Source of the DNA: Serratia proteamaculans | GTDB taxonomy: Bacteria > Pseudomonadota > Gammaproteobacteria > Enterobacterales > Enterobacteriaceae | Length of the DNA stretch: 64,000 bases | Assembly (NCBI RefSeq): GCF_008830365.1 | Contig: NZ_WBKI01000001.1 | Coordinates: 1,116,001-1,180,000, forward strand | Direction: 5' to 3' | In this document: positions 1 through 9,608 of the stretch, one piece after another | How positions within the stretch are numbered: position 1 is the first letter of the stretch | Layout of the letters: each line of letters starts with the position of its first letter | Made by a program: the position numbers and the translations under genes | Notes under the pieces: model-generated | Told to the model about the DNA's origin: nothing | The model's input: only the letters and a program-made list of their open reading frames with translations | Database searches by the model: none

Positions 1-1
1 C

Positions 2-778
2 ATTCACTCCAGTATCGCGACGCTGGCCCGCATGGCGGACGTTAGCGAACCCACCGTCAACCGCTTTTGTCGCCGTCTCGATACCAAGGGTTTTCCCGAT
101 TTTAAACTGCATCTTGCCCAAAGCCTGGCCAACGGCACCCCGTACGTAAATCGTAACGTGGAGGAAGATGACAGCGTTGCTTCCTATACCGGTAAAATTT
201 TCGAATCTGTAATGGCCAGTCTCGATACAGTAAAGGCAAATTTGGATATTGCAGCAATCAATCGTGCGGTTGACCTGCTCACCCAGGCAAAAAAAATCTC
301 TTTCTTCGGTTTAGGCGCCTCGGCGGCCGTCGCCCACGACGCCATGAACAAATTTTTCCGCTTTAATATCCCGGTGGTCTATTTCGATGACATCGTCATG
401 CAACGCATGGGATGCATGAACTCCAGCGAGGGAGATGTAGTGGTGTTAATCTCTCACACCGGCCGCACCAAAAACCTGGTGGAAATGGCACAGCTGGCGC
501 GTGAAAACGACGCCACAGTCATTGCCATCACCTCACGTGATACCCCTCTGGCGCAAGAGGCAACCCTGGCATTGTTGCTCGATGTACCGGAAGATACCGA
601 CGTTTATATGCCGATGGTGTCACGAATTGCGCAATTAACGCTCATCGACGTTCTGGCCACCGGATTTACCTTGCGCAGGGGGGCCAAATTCAGAGATAAC
701 TTGAAGCGGGTCAAGGAAGCGTTGAAAGAATCGCGCTTTGATAAGGGGGCAGTCATCCCCAACAATTTCGACTCGTAA
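2..778 (+). CDS. hexR: HexR, RpiR-family regulator of central carbon metabolism (5' end outside window)
   Basis: The C-terminal 258 residues of HexR are visible; the reading frame is open to the left edge, so the start lies upstream. The first visible residues (IHSSIATLARMADVSEPTVN) are the second half of the RpiR-type helix-turn-helix. They are followed by a SIS (sugar isomerase) domain, with FFGLGASAAVAHDA and LISHTGRTKNLVEMA as the phosphosugar-binding loops. In gamma-proteobacteria HexR senses 2-keto-3-deoxy-6-phosphogluconate and controls Entner-Doudoroff, zwf and glycolytic genes. It sits just upstream of pykA in the same orientation, as in E. coli, and a HexR-type palindrome lies in the gap between them. 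Only the truncation by the window edge is unusual. Confidence 0.95.
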   Translation: MHSSIATLARMADVSEPTVNRFCRRLDTKGFPDFKLHLAQSLANGTPYVNRNVEEDDSVASYTGKIFESVMASLDTVKANLDIAAINRAVDLLTQAKKISFFGLGASAAVAHDAMNKFFRFNIPVVYFDDIVMQRMGCMNSSEGDVVVLISHTGRTKNLVEMAQLARENDATVIAITSRDTPLAQEATLALLLDVPEDTDVYMPMVSRIAQLTLIDVLATGFTLRRGAKFRDNLKRVKEALKESRFDKGAVIPNNFDS

Positions 779-878
779 CCGATGTGAAAAAAACTGTCGT
801 TCAAAATAGTCTGAACGGCGGCATTAGAGGCAGTACCCTGTTAAAACGCTCATGCGGGTAACCCGAGTGAAATATCAG

Positions 879-893
879 TGTAGTAAAATTACA
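879..893. promoter_or_regulatory. HexR operator in the pykA promoter region
   Basis: TGTAGTAAAATTACA is an almost perfect inverted repeat that matches the HexR binding consensus described for gamma-proteobacteria. It lies 74 bases before the pykA start and about 100 bases after the hexR stop, so it most likely controls pykA. Binding is inferred from the motif. Confidence 0.8.
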
Positions 894-966
894 TTTCACT
901 CCTGGTTTCGTTATCCGACGTTATCGCAACACCAATAATTTGCTTCACCAGTCAACGGAGTAATAC

Positions 967-2409
967 ATGTCCAGACGGCTCAGAAGAACCAAAATTGTTA
1001 CCACCCTGGGTCCGGCTACTGACCGCGACAATAATCTGGAAAAGATCATTGCCGCCGGCGCTAACGTAGTTCGGCTTAACTTTTCCCACGGCACGGCAGA
1101 AGACCACCAGATTCGCGCTGACAAAGTGCGTGAAATTGCTGCCAAGTTGGGACGTCACGTCGCTATTCTGGGTGACCTGCAAGGGCCGAAAATTCGCGTT
1201 TCTACCTTTAAGGAAGGCAAAATCTTCCTTAACATCGGCGATAAATTCCTGCTTGATGCCAACATGTCCAAGGGCGAAGGCGATAAAGAAAAAGTCGGTA
1301 TCGACTATAAAGGCCTGCCTGCCGACGTGGTGCCAGGCGACGTACTGCTGCTGGATGACGGCCGCGTACAGCTGAAAGTGCTCGAAGTTCAGGGCATGAA
1401 AGTGTTTACCGAAGTGACCGTTGGCGGCCCGCTGTCCAACAACAAAGGCATCAACAAGCTGGGTGGCGGCCTGTCCGCTGAAGCCCTGACCGAGAAAGAC
1501 AAGGCCGATATTGTCACCGCGGCAAAAATCGGCGTCGACTACCTGGCAGTTTCCTTCCCGCGTACCGGTGAAGACCTGAACTACGCCCGCCGTCTGGCCC
1601 GCGATGCAGGCTGTAACGCCAAGATCGTGTCCAAGGTGGAACGTGCCGAAGCCGTCTGCAGCGACGAAGCTATGGATGACATTATTCTGGCCTCCGACGT
1701 AGTGATGGTAGCCCGTGGCGATTTGGGCGTCGAAATCGGCGATCCGGAGCTGGTCGGCATCCAGAAAAAACTGATCCGTCGCGCCCGTACGCTGAACCGC
1801 GCCGTGATTACCGCAACCCAGATGATGGAGTCGATGATCACCAACCCAATGCCGACCCGCGCCGAAGTTATGGACGTGGCGAACGCCGTGTTGGATGGGA
1901 CTGACGCCGTGATGCTGTCTGCTGAAACTGCGGCAGGCCAATACCCGGCAGAAACCGTGGCGGCTATGGCACGCGTTTGTCTGGGCGCTGAGAAGATCCC
2001 AAGCATCAACGTCTCCAAACACCGTCTGGACGTGCAGTTCGACAACATTGAAGAAGCTATCGCCATGTCTTCAATGTACGCGGCTAACCATCTGAAAGGG
2101 GTTACCGCCCTGATCGCCATGACCGAGTCCGGACGCACAGCGCTGATGATGTCACGTATCAGTTCCGGCCTGCCGATCTTCGCCATGTCACGTCATGAGC
2201 ACACGCTGAACCTGACCGCGCTGTACCGTGGCGTTACGCCGGTGTACTTCGACAGCCACGAAGACGGCGTCATCGCGGCCAATGACGCGGTTAACCGCCT
2301 GCGCGACAAAGGCTTCCTGGTATCCGGCGATCTGGTGATCGTCACCCAGGGCGACGTGATGGAAACCGTTGGGACCACCAACACCAGCCGTATCCTGCGC
2401 GTCGAGTAA
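967..2409 (+). CDS. pykA: Pyruvate kinase II
   Basis: 480 residues, the length of E. coli PykA. It transfers phosphate from phosphoenolpyruvate to ADP in the last step of glycolysis. The N-terminus [14 protein letters not shown] and the substrate strand [11 protein letters not shown] are typical. The Mg/K catalytic region is [11 protein letters not shown], and the active-site signature [10 protein letters not shown] is present near residue 285. ATG is preceded by GGAGTAATAC. The HexR operator upstream suggests coupling to Entner-Doudoroff flux, and a strong terminator follows. The type II assignment rests on length and on its place between hexR and lpxM. Confidence 0.97.
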   Translation: MSRRLRRTKIVTTLGPATDRDNNLEKIIAAGANVVRLNFSHGTAEDHQIRADKVREIAAKLGRHVAILGDLQGPKIRVSTFKEGKIFLNIGDKFLLDANMSKGEGDKEKVGIDYKGLPADVVPGDVLLLDDGRVQLKVLEVQGMKVFTEVTVGGPLSNNKGINKLGGGLSAEALTEKDKADIVTAAKIGVDYLAVSFPRTGEDLNYARRLARDAGCNAKIVSKVERAEAVCSDEAMDDIILASDVVMVARGDLGVEIGDPELVGIQKKLIRRARTLNRAVITATQMMESMITNPMPTRAEVMDVANAVLDGTDAVMLSAETAAGQYPAETVAAMARVCLGAEKIPSINVSKHRLDVQFDNIEEAIAMSSMYAANHLKGVTALIAMTESGRTALMMSRISSGLPIFAMSRHEHTLNLTALYRGVTPVYFDSHEDGVIAANDAVNRLRDKGFLVSGDLVIVTQGDVMETVGTTNTSRILRVE

Positions 2410-2420
2410 CCCAAACTGCT

Positions 2421-2448
2421 GCCGGCCGTACCTCGGCCGGCATTTTTC
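2421..2448 (+). terminator. Intrinsic terminator of pykA
   Basis: A GC-rich stem GCCGGCC/GGCCGGC with a seven-base loop is followed by a run of five T, starting 11 bases after the pykA stop. Confidence 0.85.
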
Positions 2449-2515
2449 CCCGCTCCGCCCTTCCCCCCTGTTAAACTCATCTCCAGTCGCCACTACGGCA
2501 AATGGAGAGCCATCG

Positions 2516-3400
2516 ATGCTTCATCAACACCCACAGCAAAACCACACTGAACAAGCGCTGGATCTCGACGGCCTGGGGCTGGAGAATTTGGCAGAGGAAA
2601 GCCTGCGGGGTAACTCGCTGCTGAAAATCAGTCTGTACGACAATCGACTTCGCCAGTTCCCGATGCAAATCCTGCAGCATACCGACCTGCAGGTATTGAA
2701 TATCTCCTGCAACCAGCTTAGTGAGCTTCCGGTCGAAATAGGCCAACTGCAAGGGCTGGCAATGCTGGATTGCGGCCACAATAAGGCCAACAACGTACCT
2801 GCAAGCATCGGTGAACTGCGTGAGCTAACCTATCTTTATCTGAGCGACAATGCCTTTTGTGACTTGCCTGTCGAGCTGGGCCGGTTACACAAGTTGCGCT
2901 ATCTGAACGTGACGGATAATCAGCTCAGTGAACTGCCAGCGGCCATTGTTCAACTCGGTACCCTGCAGGAATTGCGGTTGTACAATAATCAACTTGTCAG
3001 TTTGCCAACCACTGTCGGACAGTTGACCGCACTGCGGGAACTGCACCTGATGAAAAACCGCCTGACCACGCTACCGGATGAAATTGCCCTGTTGTCTGAG
3101 CTGGCCGTGCTGGATCTGGAAAATAATGCCATCAACCGGTTACCGGCTGCATTTTGCCACTTGCCCAGCCTGACTCACCTCAACCTGCGAACTAATCAGC
3201 TACAGCAGTTACCGGAGGATTTTGGCCAGCTAACGGCCCTGAGCACGCTTGACCTGCGCGCTAACCACCTGAGCAGCCTACCGGACAGCATGACGGCATT
3301 GACGAACCTGCGACGGTTGGACCTGCGTTGGAACAACTTTGCCCAGATACCCGCCGTACTGGAGCCGCTGATGGCTCAGGGTTGCATGGTACATATCTAA
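2516..3400 (+). CDS. Leucine-rich repeat protein
   Basis: 294 residues when started at the ATG preceded by GGAGAGCC; the open frame extends further upstream into the pykA terminator, so a longer form is unlikely. Almost the whole protein is a row of about ten 23-residue leucine-rich repeats. The pattern is LxxLxLxxNxLxxLPxxIxxLxx, for example LQVLNISCNQLSELPVEIGQ and LRYLNVTDNQLSELPAAIVQ. No signal peptide, transmembrane segment, kinase or ubiquitin-ligase domain is visible, so it looks like a cytosolic binding scaffold. It sits alone between the pykA terminator and the convergent lpxM gene and is not part of the E. coli gene order. Bacterial relatives are generally uncharacterised; the partner is unknown. 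Confidence 0.85.
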   Translation: MLHQHPQQNHTEQALDLDGLGLENLAEESLRGNSLLKISLYDNRLRQFPMQILQHTDLQVLNISCNQLSELPVEIGQLQGLAMLDCGHNKANNVPASIGELRELTYLYLSDNAFCDLPVELGRLHKLRYLNVTDNQLSELPAAIVQLGTLQELRLYNNQLVSLPTTVGQLTALRELHLMKNRLTTLPDEIALLSELAVLDLENNAINRLPAAFCHLPSLTHLNLRTNQLQQLPEDFGQLTALSTLDLRANHLSSLPDSMTALTNLRRLDLRWNNFAQIPAVLEPLMAQGCMVHI

Positions 3401-3410
3401 GCGCAGCTAA

Positions 3411-3446
3411 AACAAAGGGCCAGACACCCTGAGATGACTGGCCCTT
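3411..3446 (-). terminator. Terminator of lpxM (convergent with the LRR gene)
   Basis: The inverted repeat AAGGGCCAG/CTGGCCCTT encloses a 14-base loop. Read on the minus strand it is followed by TTTGTTTT, which fits termination of lpxM. It may also stop the LRR gene. Confidence 0.7.
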
Positions 3447-3466
3447 AACCCCAAGCAAAACCTCGC

Positions 3467-4435
3467 TTAGCGGTATAAATCATCACGCGAATAAGGTTCT
3501 ATCTCACCTTCTTTACGCGTTTTCAATAGTTTGAGGATCCAGGTGTACTGCTCCGGATTCGGCCCCACCAGATTCTCCACCTCTTCATTCATCCGACGCG
3601 CAATATAGTGGTCATCGGCCGTAGCCAAATCATCCATCGGCGGACGAATATAAACATCCAGCATACTGGTCTTGCCATCATACACCGGGAACAATGGCAC
3701 AATGGCCGCGCGGCAAACTTTCATCAGGCGTCCAACCGCCGGCAGCGTCGCCTTATAGGTGGCGAAGAAATCGACGAATTCACTGTGTTCAGCACCGTGA
3801 TCCTGGTCGGGCAAATAATAACCCCAGTAGCCCTGACGCACCGAACTGATAAACGGCTTGATGCCGTCATTGCGCGCATGCATCCGGCCACCAAATTTAC
3901 GGCGCACCGTATTCCACAGATAATCGACTAACGGATTACTCTGGTTGTGGAACATCGCCGCCATCGGCTGACCGCGAGCCGCCATCAGCATCGCCGGAAC
4001 ATCCACCGCCCAACCATGCGGCACCAGGAAAATCACGTTACGACCTTCTTCACGGATTTTATCCAGCACCTCTTCACCATGCCAGCGAACACGCTTGAGC
4101 ACTTTCTCCGGTTTGGTGCAGGCCAGCTCGGCCATCAGGATCATCGATTGCGGCGCGGTGGCGAACATCTCATCAATGATGTGCTCACGCTCGTTTTCCG
4201 GCACTTCCGGCAGGCAGTACAGCAGGTTAATACGCGCGCGGCGTCGGGCACCTTTAGCCACTTTGCCGGCAAGCTTGCCAACCGCACCAAGCACCGGATC
4301 GCGCAGGCGAGCAGGCACCAATGAAATGCCGGCCATCAGCCCGGTTCCCAGCCAAACGCCCCAGTAGCGTGGGTGGTAAAAGGCTTTCTGAAATTGTGGA
4401 ATGAACTCTGAGTTCGATTTTTTTTCGTTTTGCAT
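3467..4435 (-). CDS. lpxM: Lipid A biosynthesis (KDO)2-(lauroyl)-lipid IVA acyltransferase LpxM
   Basis: 322 residues from the ATG at 4435, which has AAGAG seven bases upstream; a TTG six bases earlier is in frame but badly spaced. LpxM adds the last secondary acyl chain (myristate in E. coli) to lipid A at the inner face of the inner membrane. The sequence tracks E. coli LpxM closely, with the HX4D/E acyltransferase signature in VPHGWAVDVPAM and the conserved blocks FGGRMHARNDGIKPF, LPDQDHGAEHSEFVDFF and EQYTWILKLLKTRK. A hydrophobic stretch near residues 25-45 anchors it. A terminator separates it from mepM upstream, so it probably has its own promoter. Confidence 0.95.
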   Translation of the reverse strand: MQNEKKSNSEFIPQFQKAFYHPRYWGVWLGTGLMAGISLVPARLRDPVLGAVGKLAGKVAKGARRRARINLLYCLPEVPENEREHIIDEMFATAPQSMILMAELACTKPEKVLKRVRWHGEEVLDKIREEGRNVIFLVPHGWAVDVPAMLMAARGQPMAAMFHNQSNPLVDYLWNTVRRKFGGRMHARNDGIKPFISSVRQGYWGYYLPDQDHGAEHSEFVDFFATYKATLPAVGRLMKVCRAAIVPLFPVYDGKTSMLDVYIRPPMDDLATADDHYIARRMNEEVENLVGPNPEQYTWILKLLKTRKEGEIEPYSRDDLYR

Positions 4436-4510
4436 GCACAAGCTCTTAACTTAGCGGTTCGGCTAATCATAATTGCAAAGGTCGATTTTGCAATTAACCA
4501 CGGCGAAGCA

Positions 4511-4548
4511 CCAATATAAAACAACATCGGCCCGAAATCAGGCCGATG
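4511..4548 (-). terminator. Terminator of the znuA-mepM transcript
   Basis: The stem CATCGGCC/GGCCGATG, read on the minus strand, is followed by TTGTTTTATATT. It lies between the mepM stop and the lpxM start. Confidence 0.8.
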
Positions 4549-4584
4549 GAATCACTGGCGCAGTAACGCGCCCGAACAAAGGGA

Positions 4585-5907
4585 TTAGTCCAACTGCAGT
4601 TGCGGAGTGACTTCCTTCACCTGCGCCAGATAATCACTGCGATCTTTACCGCTCAGCCCTTCGGAGCGTGGCAGTTTCGCCGTCAGCGGGTTCACCGCCT
4701 GTTGGTTGGTCCACATTTCAAAGTGCAGATGCGGGCCGGTTGAGCGGCCGGTGTTGCCGGACAATGCGATACGGTCACCACGTTTCACCTTCTGCCCTGG
4801 CTTAACCAGCAGCTTTTTCAGGTGCATATAACGCGTGGTGTATTGGCGGCCATGACGGATCGCCACATAGTTACCGGCAGCGCCGCTACGTTTGGCGATC
4901 AACACTTCACCGTCACCCACGGCCAACACTGGAGTACCGACCGGCATGGCAAAATCGACACCTTTGTGCGGCGCAATGCGCCCGGTGACCGGATTAACCC
5001 GACGCGGGTTGAAGTTGGAAGAAATGCGGAACTGCTTCATGGTTGGGAAACGCATAAAGCCTTTCGCCAGGCCGGAACCCTGACGATCGTAGAATTTACC
5101 GTCCTCGGCACGGATAGCATAGTAGTCCTTGCCGCCGGTACGCATGCGCACACCCAGTAACTGGCTCTGAGCACTCTTGCCGTCAAAGTGTTCGCGGGAC
5201 ATTAATACCGCGAATTGATCGCCCTTGCGCAGTTTGCGGAAATCCAACTGCCACTGCAGCGCTTTGATCACCGAATTGATTTCTGCTCGGCTCAGGCCGG
5301 CACTGCTGGCGCTGCTGACAAAGCTGCCGTTCAAACGGCCGCTGATCACGTTGTTGCGCCATTCGCCCTGCTGAGATTCCTGGGTTTCTTTGAAGTTGTT
5401 GCCAGTACGATCGTAGGTGCGGGTCTCACGCCGGGAGACTTCCCAGGTCAAACGCTGCAGATCGCCGGCATCATTCACTGTCCATGACAGCTGCTGGCCG
5501 ATTTTCAGATTACGCAGATCGCGGTTTTGCGATGCCAGCAGCGTGACGTCCGACATATCGATACCATATTGGGTCAGGATACTGCCCAGGGTATCGCCAG
5601 TGGAAACCACATATTCATGCACTCCATCCTCACCGGCGACCTTCTGGTCCAGCTCATCCTGTGGGATGTCATCATCGGGGGTGGCTTGGTCGAGATCGAT
5701 CGGCTCACTGGCTTCGGGCAGCAAGGACCGTAACTGACTGGATTCTAATTCAATACTCTTAACGATGGGGTTATGTTCTGGGTGATAAACAAAAGGCCGC
5801 CAGACGGCAACGGCCAATGTAACCACTGTCAGCGACCCCAGCATGACGCGATGGGGCCGTGGCAGGTTGTTATACGCCAGAGCGATAGTTTTGACTATCT
5901 GCTGCAC
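4585..5907 (-). CDS. mepM: Murein DD-endopeptidase MepM
   Basis: 440 residues, starting at GTG as in E. coli (yebA). MepM cuts D-Ala-mDAP crosslinks in peptidoglycan to let new strands be inserted. Order: short cytoplasmic N-terminus, one membrane helix (VMLGSLTVVTLAVAVW, about residues 21-37), a LysM-type domain (YVVSTGDTLGSILTQYGI, near residue 100), an intermediate domain, and a C-terminal M23/LytM peptidase. The peptidase has zinc ligands in HKGVDFAMP and the catalytic HLHFEMW motif (GRSTGPHLHFEMW). It starts 21 bases after znuA stops on the same strand, so it is probably co-transcribed with znuA and shares its zinc control. That makes sense for a zinc enzyme. Confidence 0.95.
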   Translation of the reverse strand: MQQIVKTIALAYNNLPRPHRVMLGSLTVVTLAVAVWRPFVYHPEHNPIVKSIELESSQLRSLLPEASEPIDLDQATPDDDIPQDELDQKVAGEDGVHEYVVSTGDTLGSILTQYGIDMSDVTLLASQNRDLRNLKIGQQLSWTVNDAGDLQRLTWEVSRRETRTYDRTGNNFKETQESQQGEWRNNVISGRLNGSFVSSASSAGLSRAEINSVIKALQWQLDFRKLRKGDQFAVLMSREHFDGKSAQSQLLGVRMRTGGKDYYAIRAEDGKFYDRQGSGLAKGFMRFPTMKQFRISSNFNPRRVNPVTGRIAPHKGVDFAMPVGTPVLAVGDGEVLIAKRSGAAGNYVAIRHGRQYTTRYMHLKKLLVKPGQKVKRGDRIALSGNTGRSTGPHLHFEMWTNQQAVNPLTAKLPRSEGLSGKDRSDYLAQVKEVTPQLQLD

Positions 5908-5928
5908 TCGATTTTATCCTCATAATCT

Positions 5929-6894
5929 TTACTTCAGGCAGCTCACGTACTGGTTTGACAGCTGAGTCAGGAAGTTCCCGTAGCTGTCTTTCCCCAGTGC
6001 GATGCCGGTGCCCAGCGGGTCCAGCGTTCCAGAACGCACTTTGGTCCCCTTGGCAACCGCATTGATTACGGCCGGCCTGAATTGTGGCTCAGCAAAAACG
6101 CAGACTGCTTTCTGCTCAACCAACTGTGTTCGAATTTGGTGTAAGCGCTGTGCTCCAGGCTGGATTTCGGGATTAACGGTAAAATGGCCCAATGGGCTCA
6201 GCCCGAAATGTTTCTCAAAATAGCCGTAAGCATCATGAAAAACAAAATATCCCCTACCTTGCACAGGCTTAAGCATGTTACCAACATTTTTGTCAGTTTG
6301 CGTCAGCAGATTCTCGAACTGGCGCAGGTTTGCGTCTAATTTGTCCTTATTTTGTGGCATAAGTTCCAATAACCTGTCGTGAATCGCGATCGCGGTCACT
6401 TTTGCCACCTCCGGAGACAGCCAAACGTGCATGTTATACTCGCCGTGATGGTGTCCATCGTCCCCGGCATGATCGGCATGATTATGCGCATCGGCTGCAT
6501 GATCATGGTCGTGCCCATGGTCGTGTTCGTCGTCTTCGCCCTTCATCAGCAGAGGTTTCACCCCACTCAATTCGCTGATGGCAAGTTGGCGGTTAGCCGA
6601 CACAGAGGTTAAGGATTTAGTCAGAAAGGCCTCCATATCCGGCCCCACCCACACCACCAGATCGGCGGCGCGCAGACGCTGGATATCGGAAGGCCGCAGC
6701 GCGAAATCGTGTGGTGATGCACCATCCGGCAGCAGCACCTCGGTCGGTGTCACGCCGTCGGCTATCGCCGCAGCGATAAAACCGACCGGGCGAATCGAGG
6801 TCACCACCGCCGCAGAGGCACTACTCAGGGGCCCGGCCATCATCAATGCGGTTGCCAGCAGCGTACGCTGCAGCCATTTATTTTTCTGTGCCAT
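5929..6894 (-). CDS. znuA: Periplasmic zinc-binding protein ZnuA
   Basis: 321 residues with a cleavable signal peptide ([15 protein letters not shown]). ZnuA delivers zinc to ZnuBC in high-affinity uptake. Zinc-ligand histidines are visible in GASPHDFAL (about residue 62), NMHVWLSP (about 156) and [12 protein letters not shown]. Between them, near residues 122-150, is the histidine/aspartate-rich loop typical of enterobacterial ZnuA. It is divergent from znuCB with a Zur box in the short shared promoter and is followed closely by mepM. Confidence 0.96.
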   Translation of the reverse strand: MAQKNKWLQRTLLATALMMAGPLSSASAAVVTSIRPVGFIAAAIADGVTPTEVLLPDGASPHDFALRPSDIQRLRAADLVVWVGPDMEAFLTKSLTSVSANRQLAISELSGVKPLLMKGEDDEHDHGHDHDHAADAHNHADHAGDDGHHHGEYNMHVWLSPEVAKVTAIAIHDRLLELMPQNKDKLDANLRQFENLLTQTDKNVGNMLKPVQGRGYFVFHDAYGYFEKHFGLSPLGHFTVNPEIQPGAQRLHQIRTQLVEQKAVCVFAEPQFRPAVINAVAKGTKVRSGTLDPLGTGIALGKDSYGNFLTQLSNQYVSCLK

Positions 6895-6924
6895 TCTCAG
6901 TTATCCCGTCGTTTTCATCAGCGA

Positions 6925-6946
6925 GGCGTGATATTATAACATTCGG
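6925..6946. promoter_or_regulatory. Zur box between znuA and znuCB
   Basis: GTGATATTATAACATTC (on the other strand GAATGTTATAATATCAC) matches the E. coli znu Zur operator almost base for base. It is centred in the 78-base gap between the divergent znuA and znuC genes, so one site can repress both when zinc is plentiful. Confidence 0.88.
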
Positions 6947-6972
6947 TTAGTTCTGCAAAATGTAATCATGAG

Positions 6973-7731
6973 ATGTCCACACTGACAACGCTAAAAAATA
7001 TCTCCGTCTCCTTTGGTAGCCGCAAGGTGCTGTCGAATATTTCGCTCAGCCTTCAGCCGGGCCGTATTCTGACGTTGCTCGGCCCTAATGGCGCGGGCAA
7101 ATCTACGCTGGTGCGAGTGGTGCTGGGCTTGGTTGCGCCCACCGAAGGAACACTGGTGCGTGAGCCTGGCCTGCGCATTGGTTACGTGCCGCAAAAATTG
7201 CACCTCGACGCTACCCTGCCGCTTACCGTCAGCCGCTTTATGCGTCTGAAGCCCGGCGTCAAAAAGGCAGATATTCTGCCTGCGCTGAAGCGCGTGCAAG
7301 CAGCCCACCTGCTCGATCAACCCATGCAAAAACTCTCCGGCGGTGAAAACCAGCGCGTATTGCTGGCCCGTGCGCTGTTGAACAAGCCACAACTGCTGGT
7401 GCTGGATGAGCCGACCCAAGGGGTTGACGTCAACGGCCAACTGGCGCTGTACGATCTGATCGACCAACTGCGTAAAGAATTGGGCTGTGCGGTATTAATG
7501 GTGTCCCATGACCTGCACCTGGTGATGGCGAAAACCGATGAAGTGCTGTGCCTCAACCAACACATCTGCTGTTCCGGCGCACCGGAAGTGGTCTCGATGC
7601 ATCCTGAATTTATCGCCATGTTCGGTAACCGTGGTGCGGAACAACTGGCGGTCTATCGTCACCACCATAATCACCGTCACGACCTGCAAGGACGAATTGT
7701 GTTGAAAAATACCGGGGGCCGTGAGGCATGA
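6973..7731 (+). CDS. znuC: Zinc ABC transporter ATP-binding protein ZnuC
   Basis: 252 residues. ATPase of the ZnuABC importer. Walker A is GPNGAGKST (about residues 36-44), the Q-loop is in YVPQKL, the ABC signature LSGGENQRV near residue 122 and Walker [14 protein letters not shown] histidine-rich tail ([11 protein letters not shown]) is shared with E. coli ZnuC. ATG was chosen because the conserved N-terminus begins there; the ribosome site is weak. Its stop overlaps the znuB start (ATGA), indicating translational coupling. Confidence 0.96.
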   Translation: MSTLTTLKNISVSFGSRKVLSNISLSLQPGRILTLLGPNGAGKSTLVRVVLGLVAPTEGTLVREPGLRIGYVPQKLHLDATLPLTVSRFMRLKPGVKKADILPALKRVQAAHLLDQPMQKLSGGENQRVLLARALLNKPQLLVLDEPTQGVDVNGQLALYDLIDQLRKELGCAVLMVSHDLHLVMAKTDEVLCLNQHICCSGAPEVVSMHPEFIAMFGNRGAEQLAVYRHHHNHRHDLQGRIVLKNTGGREA

Positions 7732-8513
7732 TCGAACTGTTATTACCCGGCTGGCTGGCCGGGGTGTTGTTGGCCTGCGCCGCCGGTCCACTCGGCTCAT
7801 TTGTGGTCTGGCGTCGGATGTCCTATTTCGGCGATACCCTGGCACACGCTTCATTGTTAGGCGTGGCGTTCGGCCTGCTGCTGGACGTGAATCCCTTCTA
7901 TGCGGTGATTGCCGTAACGCTGGTACTGGCGCTGGTGTTGGTGTGGCTGGAGCGTCGCCCACAGCTTTCCGTTGATACTCTGCTCGGCATTATGGCTCAC
8001 AGCGCACTTTCATTGGGGCTGGTCGTGGTAGCGTTGATGTCCAACGTGCGGGTCGATCTGATGGCCTATCTGTTTGGCGATCTGCTGTCGGTCACCCTCA
8101 ACGATATCTGGATGATTGGCATTGGGGTCACAGTCGTGCTGCTGATCCTGTGGTGGCAGTGGCGCAACCTGCTGTCGATGACCGTCAGCCCTGAGCTGGC
8201 ACACGTTGACGGCGTTAATCTGGTGCGCGCACGTACCGTGTTGATGCTGGTGACCGCCCTGACCATTGGCCTGGCGATGAAATTCGTCGGTGCGCTGATC
8301 ATCACTTCACTGCTGATTATTCCGGCAGCAACCGCACGACGCTTCGCCCGTACACCGGAACAAATGGCGGGATATGCGGTGTTGGTGGGCGTGCTGGCCG
8401 TAACCGGTGGATTAACCTTCTCGGCCTTCTACGATACCCCGGCTGGCCCATCGGTCGTTTTAAGCGCCGCAGTGCTGTTTGTTTTGAGCTTATCCAAAAA
8501 ACAGCAAGCCTGA
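7728..8513 (+). CDS. znuB: Zinc ABC transporter permease ZnuB
   Basis: 261 residues with about eight hydrophobic segments, typical of the ABC-3 permease family. It forms the inner-membrane channel of the zinc importer. Conserved blocks include [18 protein letters not shown] near the N-terminus and [19 protein letters not shown], the coupling region, in the second half. It overlaps znuC by four bases and ends just before a symmetrical terminator shared with the convergent ruvB. Confidence 0.95.
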   Translation: MIELLLPGWLAGVLLACAAGPLGSFVVWRRMSYFGDTLAHASLLGVAFGLLLDVNPFYAVIAVTLVLALVLVWLERRPQLSVDTLLGIMAHSALSLGLVVVALMSNVRVDLMAYLFGDLLSVTLNDIWMIGIGVTVVLLILWWQWRNLLSMTVSPELAHVDGVNLVRARTVLMLVTALTIGLAMKFVGALIITSLLIIPAATARRFARTPEQMAGYAVLVGVLAVTGGLTFSAFYDTPAGPSVVLSAAVLFVLSLSKKQQA

Positions 8514-8535
8514 TTTCAGACTGCTATAGATGTAC

Positions 8536-8559
8536 AAAGGGCCGCAACGCGGCCCTTTT
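8536..8559. terminator. Bidirectional terminator between znuB and ruvB
   Basis: A ten-base perfect stem AAAGGGCCGC/GCGGCCCTTT with an AAC loop lies between convergent genes. It carries T runs on both strands. Confidence 0.85.
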
Positions 8560-8583
8560 CTAATGCTGACGGTTATTCAATAC

Positions 8584-9588
8584 TTACTCTTCGCGCACCA
8601 TGCCAAAGTGTTTATAGGCATGATTGGTGGCCATACGTCCGCGTGGCGTGCGCTGGATAAAGCCTTGCTGGATCAGGAAGGGTTCGATAACGTCCTCGAT
8701 AGTTTCCCGCTCCTCGCCAATCGCGGCTGCCAGGTTATCCAGACCCACCGGCCCGCCGGTGAACTTGTCGATAATCGCCAGTAGGAGCTTGCGGTCCATG
8801 TAGTCGAAACCTTCGGCATCAACGTTCAGCATATCCAGTGCCTGCATCGCCACTTCACCATTGATCACCCCATTGGCACGGACTTCGGCAAAGTCACGCA
8901 CCCGACGCAGTAAGCGGTTGGCAATACGCGGAGTCCCACGTGCGCGGCGAGCCACTTGATGGGCCCCCTCTTCCGACAGATCCAGTCCCAGGCAATTGGC
9001 GCTGCGTGAAACAATGTGCTGCAAATCGGCGACCTGATAAAACTCCAGACGCTGCACAATGCCAAAGCGATCACGCAGTGGCGAGGTCAGTGAACCGGCG
9101 CGGGTGGTTGCGCCCACCAGCGTGAACGGCGGCAAATCGAGTTTGATCGAGCGTGCGGCCGGACCTTCGCCGATCATGATATCCAGCTGATAATCTTCCA
9201 TCGCCGGGTACAGCACTTCTTCTACTACCGGAGAGAGACGGTGGATTTCATCGATAAACAAAACGTCGTGAGGTTCGAGGTTGGTCAGCATCGCGGCCAG
9301 ATCGCCCGCCTTTTCCAATACCGGCCCGGAAGTGGTGCGCAGGTTAACGCCCATTTCATTGGCGACGATGTTGGCCAGCGTGGTTTTACCCAACCCTGGT
9401 GGACCGAAGATCAGTAAATGGTCCAGCGCGTCGCCACGCTGCTTGGCCGCCTGAATAAAGATTTCCATCTGCTCGCGGACATGCGGCTGACCAACGTATT
9501 CTGTCAGCAGCTTCGGCCGAATGGCGCGATCAAGAAACTCCTCTTCATTGATCGGTTCGGCAGAAATCAGGCGATCGGCTTCAATCAT
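8584..9588 (-). CDS. ruvB: Holliday junction branch migration helicase RuvB
   Basis: 334 residues. AAA+ motor that, as a hexamer with RuvA, drives branch migration. Walker [10 protein letters not shown] is near residues 65-73, Walker [10 protein letters not shown], sensor 1 [10 protein letters not shown] and the arginine finger region LRDRFG follow. A C-terminal winged helix contacts DNA. It follows ruvA by 20 bases on the same strand, and the pair is under the LexA box upstream of ruvA. Confidence 0.97.
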   Translation of the reverse strand: MIEADRLISAEPINEEEFLDRAIRPKLLTEYVGQPHVREQMEIFIQAAKQRGDALDHLLIFGPPGLGKTTLANIVANEMGVNLRTTSGPVLEKAGDLAAMLTNLEPHDVLFIDEIHRLSPVVEEVLYPAMEDYQLDIMIGEGPAARSIKLDLPPFTLVGATTRAGSLTSPLRDRFGIVQRLEFYQVADLQHIVSRSANCLGLDLSEEGAHQVARRARGTPRIANRLLRRVRDFAEVRANGVINGEVAMQALDMLNVDAEGFDYMDRKLLLAIIDKFTGGPVGLDNLAAAIGEERETIEDVIEPFLIQQGFIQRTPRGRMATNHAYKHFGMVREE

Positions 9589-9608
9589 TATCTACCCCTT
9601 ATTGACGC

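Noticed and set aside
952-2022. Long minus-strand open frame opposite pykA (356 codons)
   Set aside because: It is the mirror of a well-conserved gene, rich in His/Gln as such shadows are, and has no ribosome site.
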